Positions 57,005 through 64,000 of a stretch of DNA of 64,000 nt are shown piece after piece; the first letter of the stretch is position 1, and the number at the start of each line of letters is the position of its first letter. The translations under genes and the position numbers were made by a program. The notes beneath the pieces were generated by a model that was given only the letters and a program-made list of their open reading frames with translations, did no database searches and had not been told where the DNA came from. The stretch spans positions 1-64,000 of the forward strand of contig NZ_APHJ01000035.1 in the NCBI RefSeq assembly GCF_000403785.1, in the 5' to 3' direction. The stretch comes from Gillisia sp. CAL575. Lineage in GTDB: Bacteria; Bacteroidota; Bacteroidia; Flavobacteriales; Flavobacteriaceae.

Positions 57005-57215
57005 CTTTTTTCTTCATAAAACAAGCTATTGGTCTACAGCAACTATAAGATCATAATTAGTTATTCAAATTCTAATATTCTAACAAACCTACAACTTATA
57101 GGGTATAACTTATATTAAAAACTCACAACTCAAAATTAAATAAGATCTTACAAATTTTGTTACCAGCAAATAGCAAGCAATTGAGTTTAAAGTGATATTT
57201 TACAAAAAAATAAGA
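57005..57215. repeat. direct repeat A, right copy
   Basis: Second copy of the 55041-55245 sequence, in the same orientation. It still contains TTTTTTCTTCAT, the complement of the first codons of the methyltransferase gene, but no methyltransferase gene follows on the left. It therefore looks like a duplicated gene end. It now lies 51 bases before the McrB-like gene and may provide its promoter. 56833-57265 contains no gene. Confidence 0.85.
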
Positions 57216-57265
57216 AGTTTTACATATTAAATCTATTGCTAAATTAACATAGAAGAAAACAGAGA

Positions 57266-59530
57266 ATGGCTGATAAAAATTTTACTTGGGTTAAAACTCA
57301 TGGAGAAATAACAGATTACCTTAAAACCAAAGAAAACTCTCAGATTGAATTAATTGAGCTATTAAAATCAATTGGTATTACACCTTTTAATGATAAAGAT
57401 CAACCAGGAGATCAATTTATAGAACTAGAAGAAATCGATCCTTTTACATTCTTTTGCTATATATATAAATATGGCGGTCGAAAAAGGCTATACTATTTAA
57501 AGGAAATAGCAAAAAAAATAAATGCTTCAATTCCTTCAGACGAAAAAGGAATTCCTTCTGCACAAGCTCAACAAGTATGGTTATTCCCATATAAATATAA
57601 TAGAGAAAACAAGGAGATTTCTAGATTATGGTCATTCTTTTTTAAAGCATTAAATAATACCTTGGTTAATGCTGATTTTGAAGACGTATTAACCATTAAA
57701 TGTGTAGGTAAGACTAAACTAACAGAAGCTCTATTTTATATTGACCCGGTTAGGTATTTTCCAATTAATGGTCCAACAGCACAATACATTACCAAATTCT
57801 TAAATATTAATCCAAAATTTAATTCATTTTCAGAATACACCTCTCTCCTAAATGAGATCAGGTCCAAAACAGACATTCCTTTTTATGAATTATCATATGT
57901 AGCATGGGAATGGACTGACAAAATGAAAACATCCTTAAAGAAATCAAAATCGTATTCAGAGCAATTAATAAATTTTTTAGATCAAGCAAAAACAGATAAT
58001 CTTAAAACGAAACATTTTGATGATGAATATAACGGGACCAAAGTAAAAGTGAGTTTCGGTCAAGGTATGAGTGCTCGTATTCCTTGGATTTCTTTTCTTA
58101 AAAAACCATTTACAACGAGTGAAGGAATTTACCCTGTTTATTTATTTTATAAGAATATAGACAAACTTGTTTTAGCATACGGGGTTAGTGAAACAAACAA
58201 ACCTCAAATAGAATGGAAAATAAATAACCCAATAAAAATAAAAGATCATTTCAGAGACAATTCTCTAGATAAACCCGACAGGTACGGAGATTCATTTGTT
58301 TTCAAAATTTATAACACCAATAATCTTCCTGATAAGGATATATTAGATAGTGATTTAAATGAAATTATTCAACAATATTTATCTATTAATATGGATGGTA
58401 ATAAGAAAATAAAAGCAGCAGCTGATTTCAACCTCTCTCTTTTCCACGAAGATTGTGTAATCTCAGGGTTAAAATATTCAACAAAATTAATCACAAGATA
58501 TATTTCTTCCCTGACCACTAAACCATTTGTACTATTAAGTGGTTTATCGGGTTCAGGAAAAACAAAATTAGCACAATGTTTTGCCCAATGGATATGTGAA
58601 GAAGAAAAGCAATACTGTATTGTTCCGGTAGGTGCAGATTGGACTAATAGAGAACCTTTACTTGGCTACGTAAATGCATTGGATAATAACGAATATATAC
58701 TTCCAGAAAATGGAGCTTTAGAACTTATTATAAGAGCAAACAAAGATCAGGATAAACCATACTTTCTTATCCTGGATGAAATGAACTTAAGTCATGTAGA
58801 GCGTTATTTTGCTGACTTTTTAAGTGTAATGGAATCTATAGACAATTTTAAATTACATTCCGATCGAGACAATGAAAAATCAGGCGTTCCACATGAATTC
58901 GCATGGCCCAAAAACTTTTTTGTAGTGGGTACAGTTAATATAGATGAAACTACTTATATGTTTAGTCCTAAAGTGCTAGATAGAGCCAATGTAATTGAGT
59001 TTAGGGTTGATGAAACGGAGATTGAAAGTTTTTTGATGGAAGGAAAAGAAATAACCTCTATTGCAAAAATGGGAGCTGAAATGGGCAATTCATTTGTTGA
59101 AATTGCTAAAAACAGCACTAATAATAATGACTTCACTCAATTGAATTTAGAGTTATTAAATTTCTTTAAAGAATTACAAAAGCTGGGAGCAGAATTTGGA
59201 TATAGAACTGCTTCGGAAATTCAAACCTTGTTTTCGAAAATTGATTTAGTAAATCCATCCTATTCAACAAAAGAAAATGAAAAAATAGACATTGCTATTA
59301 TGCAAAAGCTATTACCCAAACTGCATGGATCCCGAAGGAAATTACTAAAAACGTTAAACCTATTGGCTCAAAAATGTTTAGAAAAAGAGCAAAATATAAT
59401 TTTTGATGAAAGAGGAGTTTACAAAATTGAAGAAGAAAATGAGATTAAATATAGTTTGTCTTTTGAGAAAATAGCTAGAATGTATAAAAATGCTATAGAA
59501 AACGGATTTGCAAGCTATGCGGAAGCTTAA
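57266..59530 (+). CDS. McrB-like AAA+ NTPase of a McrBC-type restriction system
   Basis: Motor subunit of a modification-dependent or otherwise McrBC-like defence system. Residues 1 to about 230 form an N-terminal domain I cannot name (FPINGPTAQYITKFLNINPK). Then comes a MrcB_N-like (DUF3578) domain at about 245-370 (VKVSFGQGMSARIPWISFLK) and the AAA+ motor with Walker A GLSGSGKT at 426-433, Walker B ILDEMNLSHVERYFADFLS (Asp504-Glu505) and VGTVNIDETTYMFSPKVLDR, all typical of McrB. 754 residues. The partner nuclease gene overlaps its end. Confidence 0.9.
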   Translation: MADKNFTWVKTHGEITDYLKTKENSQIELIELLKSIGITPFNDKDQPGDQFIELEEIDPFTFFCYIYKYGGRKRLYYLKEIAKKINASIPSDEKGIPSAQAQQVWLFPYKYNRENKEISRLWSFFFKALNNTLVNADFEDVLTIKCVGKTKLTEALFYIDPVRYFPINGPTAQYITKFLNINPKFNSFSEYTSLLNEIRSKTDIPFYELSYVAWEWTDKMKTSLKKSKSYSEQLINFLDQAKTDNLKTKHFDDEYNGTKVKVSFGQGMSARIPWISFLKKPFTTSEGIYPVYLFYKNIDKLVLAYGVSETNKPQIEWKINNPIKIKDHFRDNSLDKPDRYGDSFVFKIYNTNNLPDKDILDSDLNEIIQQYLSINMDGNKKIKAAADFNLSLFHEDCVISGLKYSTKLITRYISSLTTKPFVLLSGLSGSGKTKLAQCFAQWICEEEKQYCIVPVGADWTNREPLLGYVNALDNNEYILPENGALELIIRANKDQDKPYFLILDEMNLSHVERYFADFLSVMESIDNFKLHSDRDNEKSGVPHEFAWPKNFFVVGTVNIDETTYMFSPKVLDRANVIEFRVDETEIESFLMEGKEITSIAKMGAEMGNSFVEIAKNSTNNNDFTQLNLELLNFFKELQKLGAEFGYRTASEIQTLFSKIDLVNPSYSTKENEKIDIAIMQKLLPKLHGSRRKLLKTLNLLAQKCLEKEQNIIFDERGVYKIEEENEIKYSLSFEKIARMYKNAIENGFASYAEA

Positions 59531-61745
59531 AATACATTTAGGACATATAGTTAAAGAGTTAGATATTGAGTTATATGCAATAATTCCTGACACTCTTTTT
59601 AAACTTTCAGATGCGGCCGAAAATAATGAAGCCGAACATCAAATTATTGAGGGCTGTTATTATCAATATAAATTAACAAAAGGTTATAGCCTACAAAACA
59701 GTGAAGTAATAGAAGTGTCCAACTTTAATCCTTCTGAAGGAAGAATTAGTCCAAATATTTATGTTGGCACTTTAACTATTCCAATTTTTGAAAATGGAAT
59801 TGAAAGAGGAGATTTCAAATTAGAAGTTCAGTCAATTAAAACATCTTACCGAAAAGATTATAGATTTATGTTAGAATCTATAACTAAACACGCTACAGAT
59901 TTAATTTTACAAACAAATTCCCCTGTAAATCAAACTCTAGAAATAGATTTTGATACCGACTCTAAAACACTTTATCAGCAATTCTGTTTTGTTAAATCAA
60001 TTATTGATACAGAAGATTTTGAGGTTGCAATCCATCAAATTATAAAGGGACCTGTAACTACTTGGACTACTAAAACTGAAAATAAAGATGTTAGAAGTTT
60101 AAAAAAATTAAACAGTCGAGCGGTAAGAAATCTTATTCATTCACAAAATAGAGTAAAGCTTCCATCCAATCATCAACTTAGAAATTTCGGTATTGATTCC
60201 ATCGCAATAAAAATAGGTGCAACGATAAATGAAGAAACCACAGATACACCAGAAAACAGATTTATAAAATATGTGCTAGAATCATTTTTATTCTTTTGTG
60301 AAGAGATTCAGTTAAAAAGTAAAAATGGTTCAAGACTCCATAAAGAAGCACAATCCGTTTCAAACAAATTGGAAGCCCATCTACAGCACAATCTATTTAA
60401 GGAGGTTTCTAGATCTACAACCATAAAACTGAATAGTCCTATTTTACAAAAAAAAGCTGGCTATAGAGAAGTTTTCAAAAATTGGCTGATGTTTGATCTA
60501 GCGGCAAAATTAATTTGGGAAGGTGGAGAAGATATTTATGCAGGAGGAAGTAAAAATATTGCTAAACTTTATGAGTATTGGTTATTCTTTAAATTATTAG
60601 AAGCTGTTAAAGAGACTTTTAGCATTCAATCTGAAGAGTATAAAAAGCTAATTAATAAAACTAATGACAAACTAGGTTTACAACTTAAGGAAGGTAGACA
60701 AATTGCATTAAATGGGTCATACCAATCGAAAGAAAGAGAGTTGTCTATTCAGTTTTGTTACAATAAAACCTTTGGTAAAAACCATGATTTATCCGTTGAA
60801 GGTAGTTGGACGTTGCAAATGGACCCGGACTATACACTTTCTATTTGGCCAAAGCATTTAGATATAAAGGTGGCTGAAAAGACAGAACAAATAGTGCACA
60901 TTCATTTTGATGCAAAATATAAAGTCAAAGACAAAAAGAACAACTCTAATTTTAAAAATGAAGATGTTTTTAAAATGCATGCATATAAGGATGCGATAAG
61001 AAGAACTGGTGGCGCATACATTTTATATCCCGGAACAGATGAAAAGCCAACTAATTTTCAGGGATTTCATGAAATTTTACCAGGTTTAGGTGCATTTTCA
61101 ATTAGACCATCAGAAGAAAATAGTGGTATAAATCATCTTATTAATTTTATTACCGAAATCAAAAATCACTTTCTTAATAGGGCTACACAAAGAGAAAATA
61201 TTGCCACAAAAACTTATTCAATTACGAAAGACGGAAAATCTGATTCATTAAATGAGCCAATACCTGAATACTTTAATAATGAAAAATTAATTCCAGATGA
61301 AACCTTTGTTTTGGTTGGATTTGCAAAGAATAAGCAAAATCTAGATTGGTATAAAGAAAAAGGACTTTATAATTTTAGGATGAATGATGAAACCGGCTCT
61401 CTAATATTCAAAAATGATGTTGTAAACGCTAAGTTTTTATTAATCAGAGAAAGTGGCAATTCAGAAGCGACACACCTATTTAAAATAAAATCCGGGATAA
61501 GAGTATTTTCAAAAGAAAAATTAGAAGATTTGGGTCTTGAAAATGCTAAAAAAGAACATTATTTAGTTTGTGAATTCGTGAATGAAAATAGTGATATGAA
61601 AGAATTTATTGATGTCCAATGGAATTTCAAAGAATTGGATGAGTATAAGGCAACTGTTTTAGGTAAAAACATAAGGTCAGCCGCAGGTCTTCCTTTTACC
61701 ACTACTCTTACTAAATTAATGAAGGCAAAAAAAATTAAGCAATGA
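59517..61745 (+). CDS. McrC-like DUF2357 / PD-(D/E)XK nuclease subunit
   Basis: Nuclease partner of the McrB-like ATPase. The N-terminal part (about 1-330) shows the DUF2357 pattern: ISPNIYVGTLTIPIF, then TPENRFIKYVLESFLFFCEE. The C-terminal part has the KLYEYWLFFKLLEAV motif and a PD-(D/E)XK-type active site with Asp465-x-Lys467 (HIHFDAKYKV). A further beta-rich segment (about 585-740) follows. I start at ATG 59517 (MRKLKIHLGHIVKELD, 742 residues), overlapping the first gene by 14 bases; TTG 59508 is also possible. No methyltransferase accompanies the pair. Confidence 0.88.
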   Translation: MRKLKIHLGHIVKELDIELYAIIPDTLFKLSDAAENNEAEHQIIEGCYYQYKLTKGYSLQNSEVIEVSNFNPSEGRISPNIYVGTLTIPIFENGIERGDFKLEVQSIKTSYRKDYRFMLESITKHATDLILQTNSPVNQTLEIDFDTDSKTLYQQFCFVKSIIDTEDFEVAIHQIIKGPVTTWTTKTENKDVRSLKKLNSRAVRNLIHSQNRVKLPSNHQLRNFGIDSIAIKIGATINEETTDTPENRFIKYVLESFLFFCEEIQLKSKNGSRLHKEAQSVSNKLEAHLQHNLFKEVSRSTTIKLNSPILQKKAGYREVFKNWLMFDLAAKLIWEGGEDIYAGGSKNIAKLYEYWLFFKLLEAVKETFSIQSEEYKKLINKTNDKLGLQLKEGRQIALNGSYQSKERELSIQFCYNKTFGKNHDLSVEGSWTLQMDPDYTLSIWPKHLDIKVAEKTEQIVHIHFDAKYKVKDKKNNSNFKNEDVFKMHAYKDAIRRTGGAYILYPGTDEKPTNFQGFHEILPGLGAFSIRPSEENSGINHLINFITEIKNHFLNRATQRENIATKTYSITKDGKSDSLNEPIPEYFNNEKLIPDETFVLVGFAKNKQNLDWYKEKGLYNFRMNDETGSLIFKNDVVNAKFLLIRESGNSEATHLFKIKSGIRVFSKEKLEDLGLENAKKEHYLVCEFVNENSDMKEFIDVQWNFKELDEYKATVLGKNIRSAAGLPFTTTLTKLMKAKKIKQ

Positions 61746-62129
61746 AAGTTTTTTCTGCCCAAGGTCTTCAGAAGAACTGTAGATTACAACTCAAAAAGTA
61801 TATCTCAATAAATCGATGAACTGTTTAATTTTTAAGAAGCATTTATACTCAACAATCTCTCCTTAGTCAACCCATTGCCATACCTTAATGGCATTTATAA
61901 TTTTAAGTTGAAGTTTTATTTACTAGTAAATGATTGAAATTCAGCAATTACACATCTTTAAATGAAACTACAAAGGGAACGCTGAAAATTTTGGGCGGTA
62001 CAACTACAACTAAAGAATCCACGAAGGATTACCTGCGGTGATCCCTCAAAGCTCCGCTTTGAAAATAGGAAAGGAGAAAAATCATTTACGAGCAAGCTCG
62101 ACAGATTTTTCTCCTTTCCTATTTATTCG
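61746..62129. other. intergenic region between the restriction genes and tRNA-Arg
   Basis: 384 bases without a protein gene. TGCCAT-ACCTTA-ATGGCA at 61876-61893, followed by an AT-rich stretch, could be a weak terminator for the McrBC-like operon. A small CAAAGC ... GCTTTG hairpin lies at 62047-62061 and a large hairpin at 62063-62124. Confidence 0.5.
62063..62124. repeat. 21-bp perfect hairpin beside tRNA-Arg
   Basis: Arms 62063-62083 and 62104-62124 are exact inverted complements (core AGGAAAGGAGAAAAATC) with a 20-base loop that itself holds GAGC-AA-GCTC. Its right end is 5 bases from the 3' end of the tRNA. On the minus strand it could end the tRNA transcript; there is a short T-run within the arm but none after it. 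Confidence 0.8.
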
Positions 62130-62203
62130 TGACCGCGAAGGGATTCAAACCCCCAACCCTCAGAGCCGAAATCTGATGCGCTATTCAGTTGCGCCACGCG
62201 GCC
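62130..62203 (-). tRNA. tRNA-Arg (anticodon TCG)
   Basis: Read on the minus strand from 62203 to 62130. The acceptor stem GGCCGCG pairs with CGCGGTC (one G-T), the D arm holds AACTGAATAGCGC, the anticodon stem is TCAGA/TCTGA with loop TTTCGGC (anticodon TCG, reading CGA), and the T arm holds GGTTTGAATCCC. No CCA is encoded. The 5' end overlaps the GIY-YIG reading frame. Confidence 0.92.
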
Positions 62204-62438
62204 TAATATTTAATTTTCGCCATCTTCTTCCAGCCGCAGATTTTAAGTATTTCTCTCTTTCTCTAACAGCAATTCTAGAACCAAATGACTCAATATTTAC
62301 AACCTCCCAGGGAATAAAAGCCTTGGTTGATTGGTTTTTCCTGTTATTATGCTCGAGTAAACGTCGGTTAATTTCCTCAGTCATCCCAATATAATAACGA
62401 TCAAATTTTAAACTATATATAATATATACTAAGAACAT
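62181..62438 (-). CDS. GIY-YIG domain protein, overlapping tRNA-Arg
   Basis: 85-residue single-domain GIY-YIG nuclease-like protein. Start MFLVYIIYSLKFDRYYIGMT carries the VYI and YYIG motifs, followed by INRRLLEHN (catalytic Arg region) and REREKYLKSAAGRRWRK. Its last eight codons (IRPRGATE and stop) run into the tRNA gene by 23 bases. I start at ATG 62438; the frame extends to 62489 through the GC-rich palindrome without a good start. Either a small DNA-binding nuclease or a decaying mobile relic. Confidence 0.7.
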   Translation of the reverse strand: MFLVYIIYSLKFDRYYIGMTEEINRRLLEHNNRKNQSTKAFIPWEVVNIESFGSRIAVREREKYLKSAAGRRWRKLNIRPRGATE

Positions 62439-62440
62439 CA

Positions 62441-62495
62441 ATTCAATCTGCGCCCCGCCCGTACCGATAAGGCACGTTCGGGCGGGCACGCGGCC
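62441..62495 (-). repeat. degenerate tRNA-5'-like fragment split by a GC-rich palindrome
   Basis: On the minus strand GGCCGCGTG (62495-62487) is followed by a palindromic block (CCCGCCCG at 62454-62461 and CGGGCGGG at 62479-62486) and then GGCGCAGATTGAAT (62454-62441). Without the block this reads like the first ~23 bases of the tRNA-Arg gene (GGCCGCGTGGCGCAACTGAAT). It lies just upstream of the GIY-YIG start, so the ORF is bracketed by tRNA sequence. Confidence 0.55.
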
Positions 62496-62536
62496 AATTC
62501 AATTATCAATGACCAATGATCAATGATCATTGCTTA

Positions 62537-62992
62537 TTATTTATTGCTTAATTCTCTCTTAACGATCATGGAGATTGTTTTCCCATCTGCTTTTCCCGCT
62601 AATTCTCCAGAAGCCATTCCCATCACTTTCCCCATATCCTTCATTCCTGATGCTCCGGTCTTAGCAATGATATCTTTTACTTTTTGTTCTATTTCTGCTT
62701 CGCTTAACTGAGCTGGTAAAAATTGCTCGATCACTGCAGCTTGATCCAATTCTGGTTGTGCCAGATCTTCTCTATTTTGTTCTTTATAAATCGTAGCGCT
62801 GTCCTTACGTTGTTTCACTAATTTCTGTAACAACTTCAGTTCTGCATCTTCAGAGATTTCCTCTTTAGACCCATTCTCTGTTTGCGCCAATAATATCCCA
62901 CTTTTAATGGCACGAAGGGCCTCTAATTTAACCGCGTCTTTAGCACGCATTGCAGCCTTCAATTCGGTCATTACCTGGTCCTGTAAACTCAT
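62537..62992 (-). CDS. yqeY: GatB/YqeY domain protein
   Basis: Helical YqeY-family protein of 151 residues resembling the C-terminal domain of the GatB amidotransferase subunit. Seen: MSLQDQVMTELKAAMRAKDAVKLEALRAIK, EQFLPAQLSEAEIEQKVKDI and MGKVMGMASGELAGKADGKTIS. Probably a tRNA-related function. It follows ftsZ, an order I recall from other flavobacterial genomes, but a terminator separates the two. Confidence 0.93.
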   Translation of the reverse strand: MSLQDQVMTELKAAMRAKDAVKLEALRAIKSGILLAQTENGSKEEISEDAELKLLQKLVKQRKDSATIYKEQNREDLAQPELDQAAVIEQFLPAQLSEAEIEQKVKDIIAKTGASGMKDMGKVMGMASGELAGKADGKTISMIVKRELSNK

Positions 62993-63024
62993 AATAAGTG
63001 TATTAATTAAGACTGCGAATATAA

Positions 63025-63062
63025 AAATAAAACCTGAAATTCGTGGGGGAATTTCAGGTTAA
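63025..63062 (-). terminator. terminator of ftsZ
   Basis: Perfect 12-base arms AACCTGAAATTC (63033-63044) and GAATTTCAGGTT (63051-63062), loop GTGGGG, then TTTTATTTTTAT on the minus strand, 20 bases after the ftsZ stop. Confidence 0.9.
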
Positions 63063-63082
63063 TTGTTAAGGTAAATTTAAGC

Positions 63083-64000
63083 TTAGTCTACGTTATCGTG
63101 CAGAAATGAATTATTACTTCTAAACTTAAGATCGTCATTATTGCCTCCCAAAGTTGTTCTGGAAAGTTTCTCTTCTTCTTTTCTGGAATTGTCTAAATCT
63201 ATGCCTGCACGTTTATATGCGGGTTGCTTTTCAATTTCATCTATTTGAGCAGCATTGCTTCTAAATTTATAGTTGAATTCTTTCATTTTCGCTCTTCTCT
63301 CTGCAGCTCTTTCTATTAAGCCTTCAGAAATAGGATTGTCAAAAGGATCGTTATCGTGATCAGATAAATTTTTCTGTGCAGGTTCAGGTGCCACTGTCTT
63401 TTTTTCAAATACAATATGCTCTTCTTCCTCTTCTACTTTTTTCTGAACAGGTTTCGACTTTTTAAGCATTTGCTCCACTTCCATATAATCATCCAGACTA
63501 TAACGCTTTTCTCCTGTAGAAGAATTTTCTGTAACTGGAATAATCTCAATTGGCTCATTCACCTCCATATCCTTGGTCTCATCATTAAGGTCATGGATAA
63601 TTCTCTGATTTTTAGGCTTTTCAGCTTCAAAGGATCCTTGAGGCTTTTCAACAGCCTTAGGTTCTTCTCTAGTTTGCTCTTGTTTCGGATTTATAGGAAA
63701 ATCAAAAGTGAACATAAACTGATCTTCAGCTTCTTCTTCTAGTTTTTCTCTTTCCTGCTTCTCTAGTTTATTTATTTTGGCTGAAGTGTCTGTAATTATA
63801 AAATCATCTTCTTTATAAGTCACTTCCTCATATTCCACATCCATGATTCTTGCACTCGGCGGAGTACGCAAATCTTCATTTACTTCAGGAGCCTTAAAAT
63901 CATCCTCTTCCTCTAAAGTATGAACGATCTTTTGCTCTTTTTCTTCTACTGGTTCTTCTTCAGTAAAAGCAGGTCTTTGAAATCTATTTTGACCAAAATT
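63083..64000 (-). CDS. ftsZ: cell division protein FtsZ, C-terminal part only
   Basis: The frame is open to the window edge (305 codons visible). It encodes the long, acidic, Glu/Lys-rich C-terminal linker of FtsZ and the conserved tail KFRSNNSFLHDNVD, with the SRTTLGGNNDD motif before it, as in flavobacterial FtsZ. The GTPase domain lies beyond position 64000. The linker here is at least about 280 residues, much longer than in E. coli, which is usual for flavobacteria. The conserved end contacts FtsA or other membrane anchors. Confidence 0.9.
   Translation of the reverse strand, partial: NFGQNRFQRPAFTEEEPVEEKEQKIVHTLEEEDDFKAPEVNEDLRTPPSARIMDVEYEEVTYKEDDFIITDTSAKINKLEKQEREKLEEEAEDQFMFTFDFPINPKQEQTREEPKAVEKPQGSFEAEKPKNQRIIHDLNDETKDMEVNEPIEIIPVTENSSTGEKRYSLDDYMEVEQMLKKSKPVQKKVEEEEEHIVFEKKTVAPEPAQKNLSDHDNDPFDNPISEGLIERAAERRAKMKEFNYKFRSNAAQIDEIEKQPAYKRAGIDLDNSRKEEEKLSRTTLGGNNDDLKFRSNNSFLHDNVD

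Noticed and set aside
54376-62495. Integrative element using tRNA-Arg as attachment site
   Set aside because: No integrase or recombinase gene and no second copy of the tRNA 3' end were found, so an integrated element cannot be claimed; only the accessory nature of the segment is supported.
1-64000. CRISPR array
   Set aside because: No regularly spaced identical repeats with unique spacers; the repeats found are dispersed inverted elements.

Overview
The window is a 64 kb piece of an AT-rich chromosome from the Bacteroidota, almost certainly a Flavobacteriaceae member. The evidence is the FtsZ tail ending in RSNNSFLHDNVD, a type III glutamine synthetase, a DnaJ with only two zinc-finger motifs, small proteins found mainly in flavobacteria, weak Shine-Dalgarno signals, and repeated TAnnTTTG minus-7 promoter elements upstream of genes. 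No phage, plasmid or insertion-sequence genes were found.

Layout. 0-6.4 kb: an ABC-2 export system (permease cut by the window edge), the dnaJ-grpE chaperone pair, a YceI lipoprotein, a sugar-epimerase-like protein and MnmD. 6.5-11.2 kb: a cyanophycin cluster with the synthetase, a divergent cyanophycinase and an isoaspartyl peptidase, enough to make the Asp-Arg reserve polymer, cut it to dipeptides and hydrolyse these. 11.4-24.5 kb: ilvE, a MazG-like pyrophosphohydrolase, dipeptidyl-peptidase III, a SRPBCC-GyrI protein with a fluoride channel, an MFS transporter, a DEAD-box helicase with a methyltransferase, and an Lrp regulator. 24.9-31.3 kb: a fused acyl-CoA mutase (IcmF), a DUF4197 lipoprotein, a periplasmic-binding-fold metal receptor and pyrF. 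31.3-38.8 kb: prfA, two tandem paralogous membrane proteins, purM, type III glnA and a Ca/Na exchanger. 38.9-45.3 kb: a BlaI/M56 pair whose sensor carries a TonB-plug-like tail, a DinB protein, a 50-residue flavobacterial protein, apt and an S9 peptidase. 45.9-54.1 kb: an alanine symporter, an RsbQ hydrolase translationally coupled to a PAS hybrid histidine kinase, a BLUF photoreceptor, a K+/H+ antiporter and an MscS channel.

54.1-62.5 kb looks like an accessory segment. It holds a methyltransferase, a serine hydrolase lying between two ~200-bp direct repeats, a two-gene McrBC-like restriction system, a large hairpin, a tRNA-Arg gene and a GIY-YIG ORF that overlaps the tRNA. The window closes with conserved yqeY and the 3' part of ftsZ.

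Intergenic DNA carries a family of imperfect inverted repeats (ends like GTCAT-CTGA ... TCAGGATGAC). One copy sits in frame inside icmF. A smaller GC-rich palindrome is nested in another copy and in a degenerate tRNA fragment. The best candidates for new biology are the RsbQ/hybrid-kinase/BLUF neighbourhood, the McrBC-like island with its flanking duplication, and the repeat-in-gene event in icmF.
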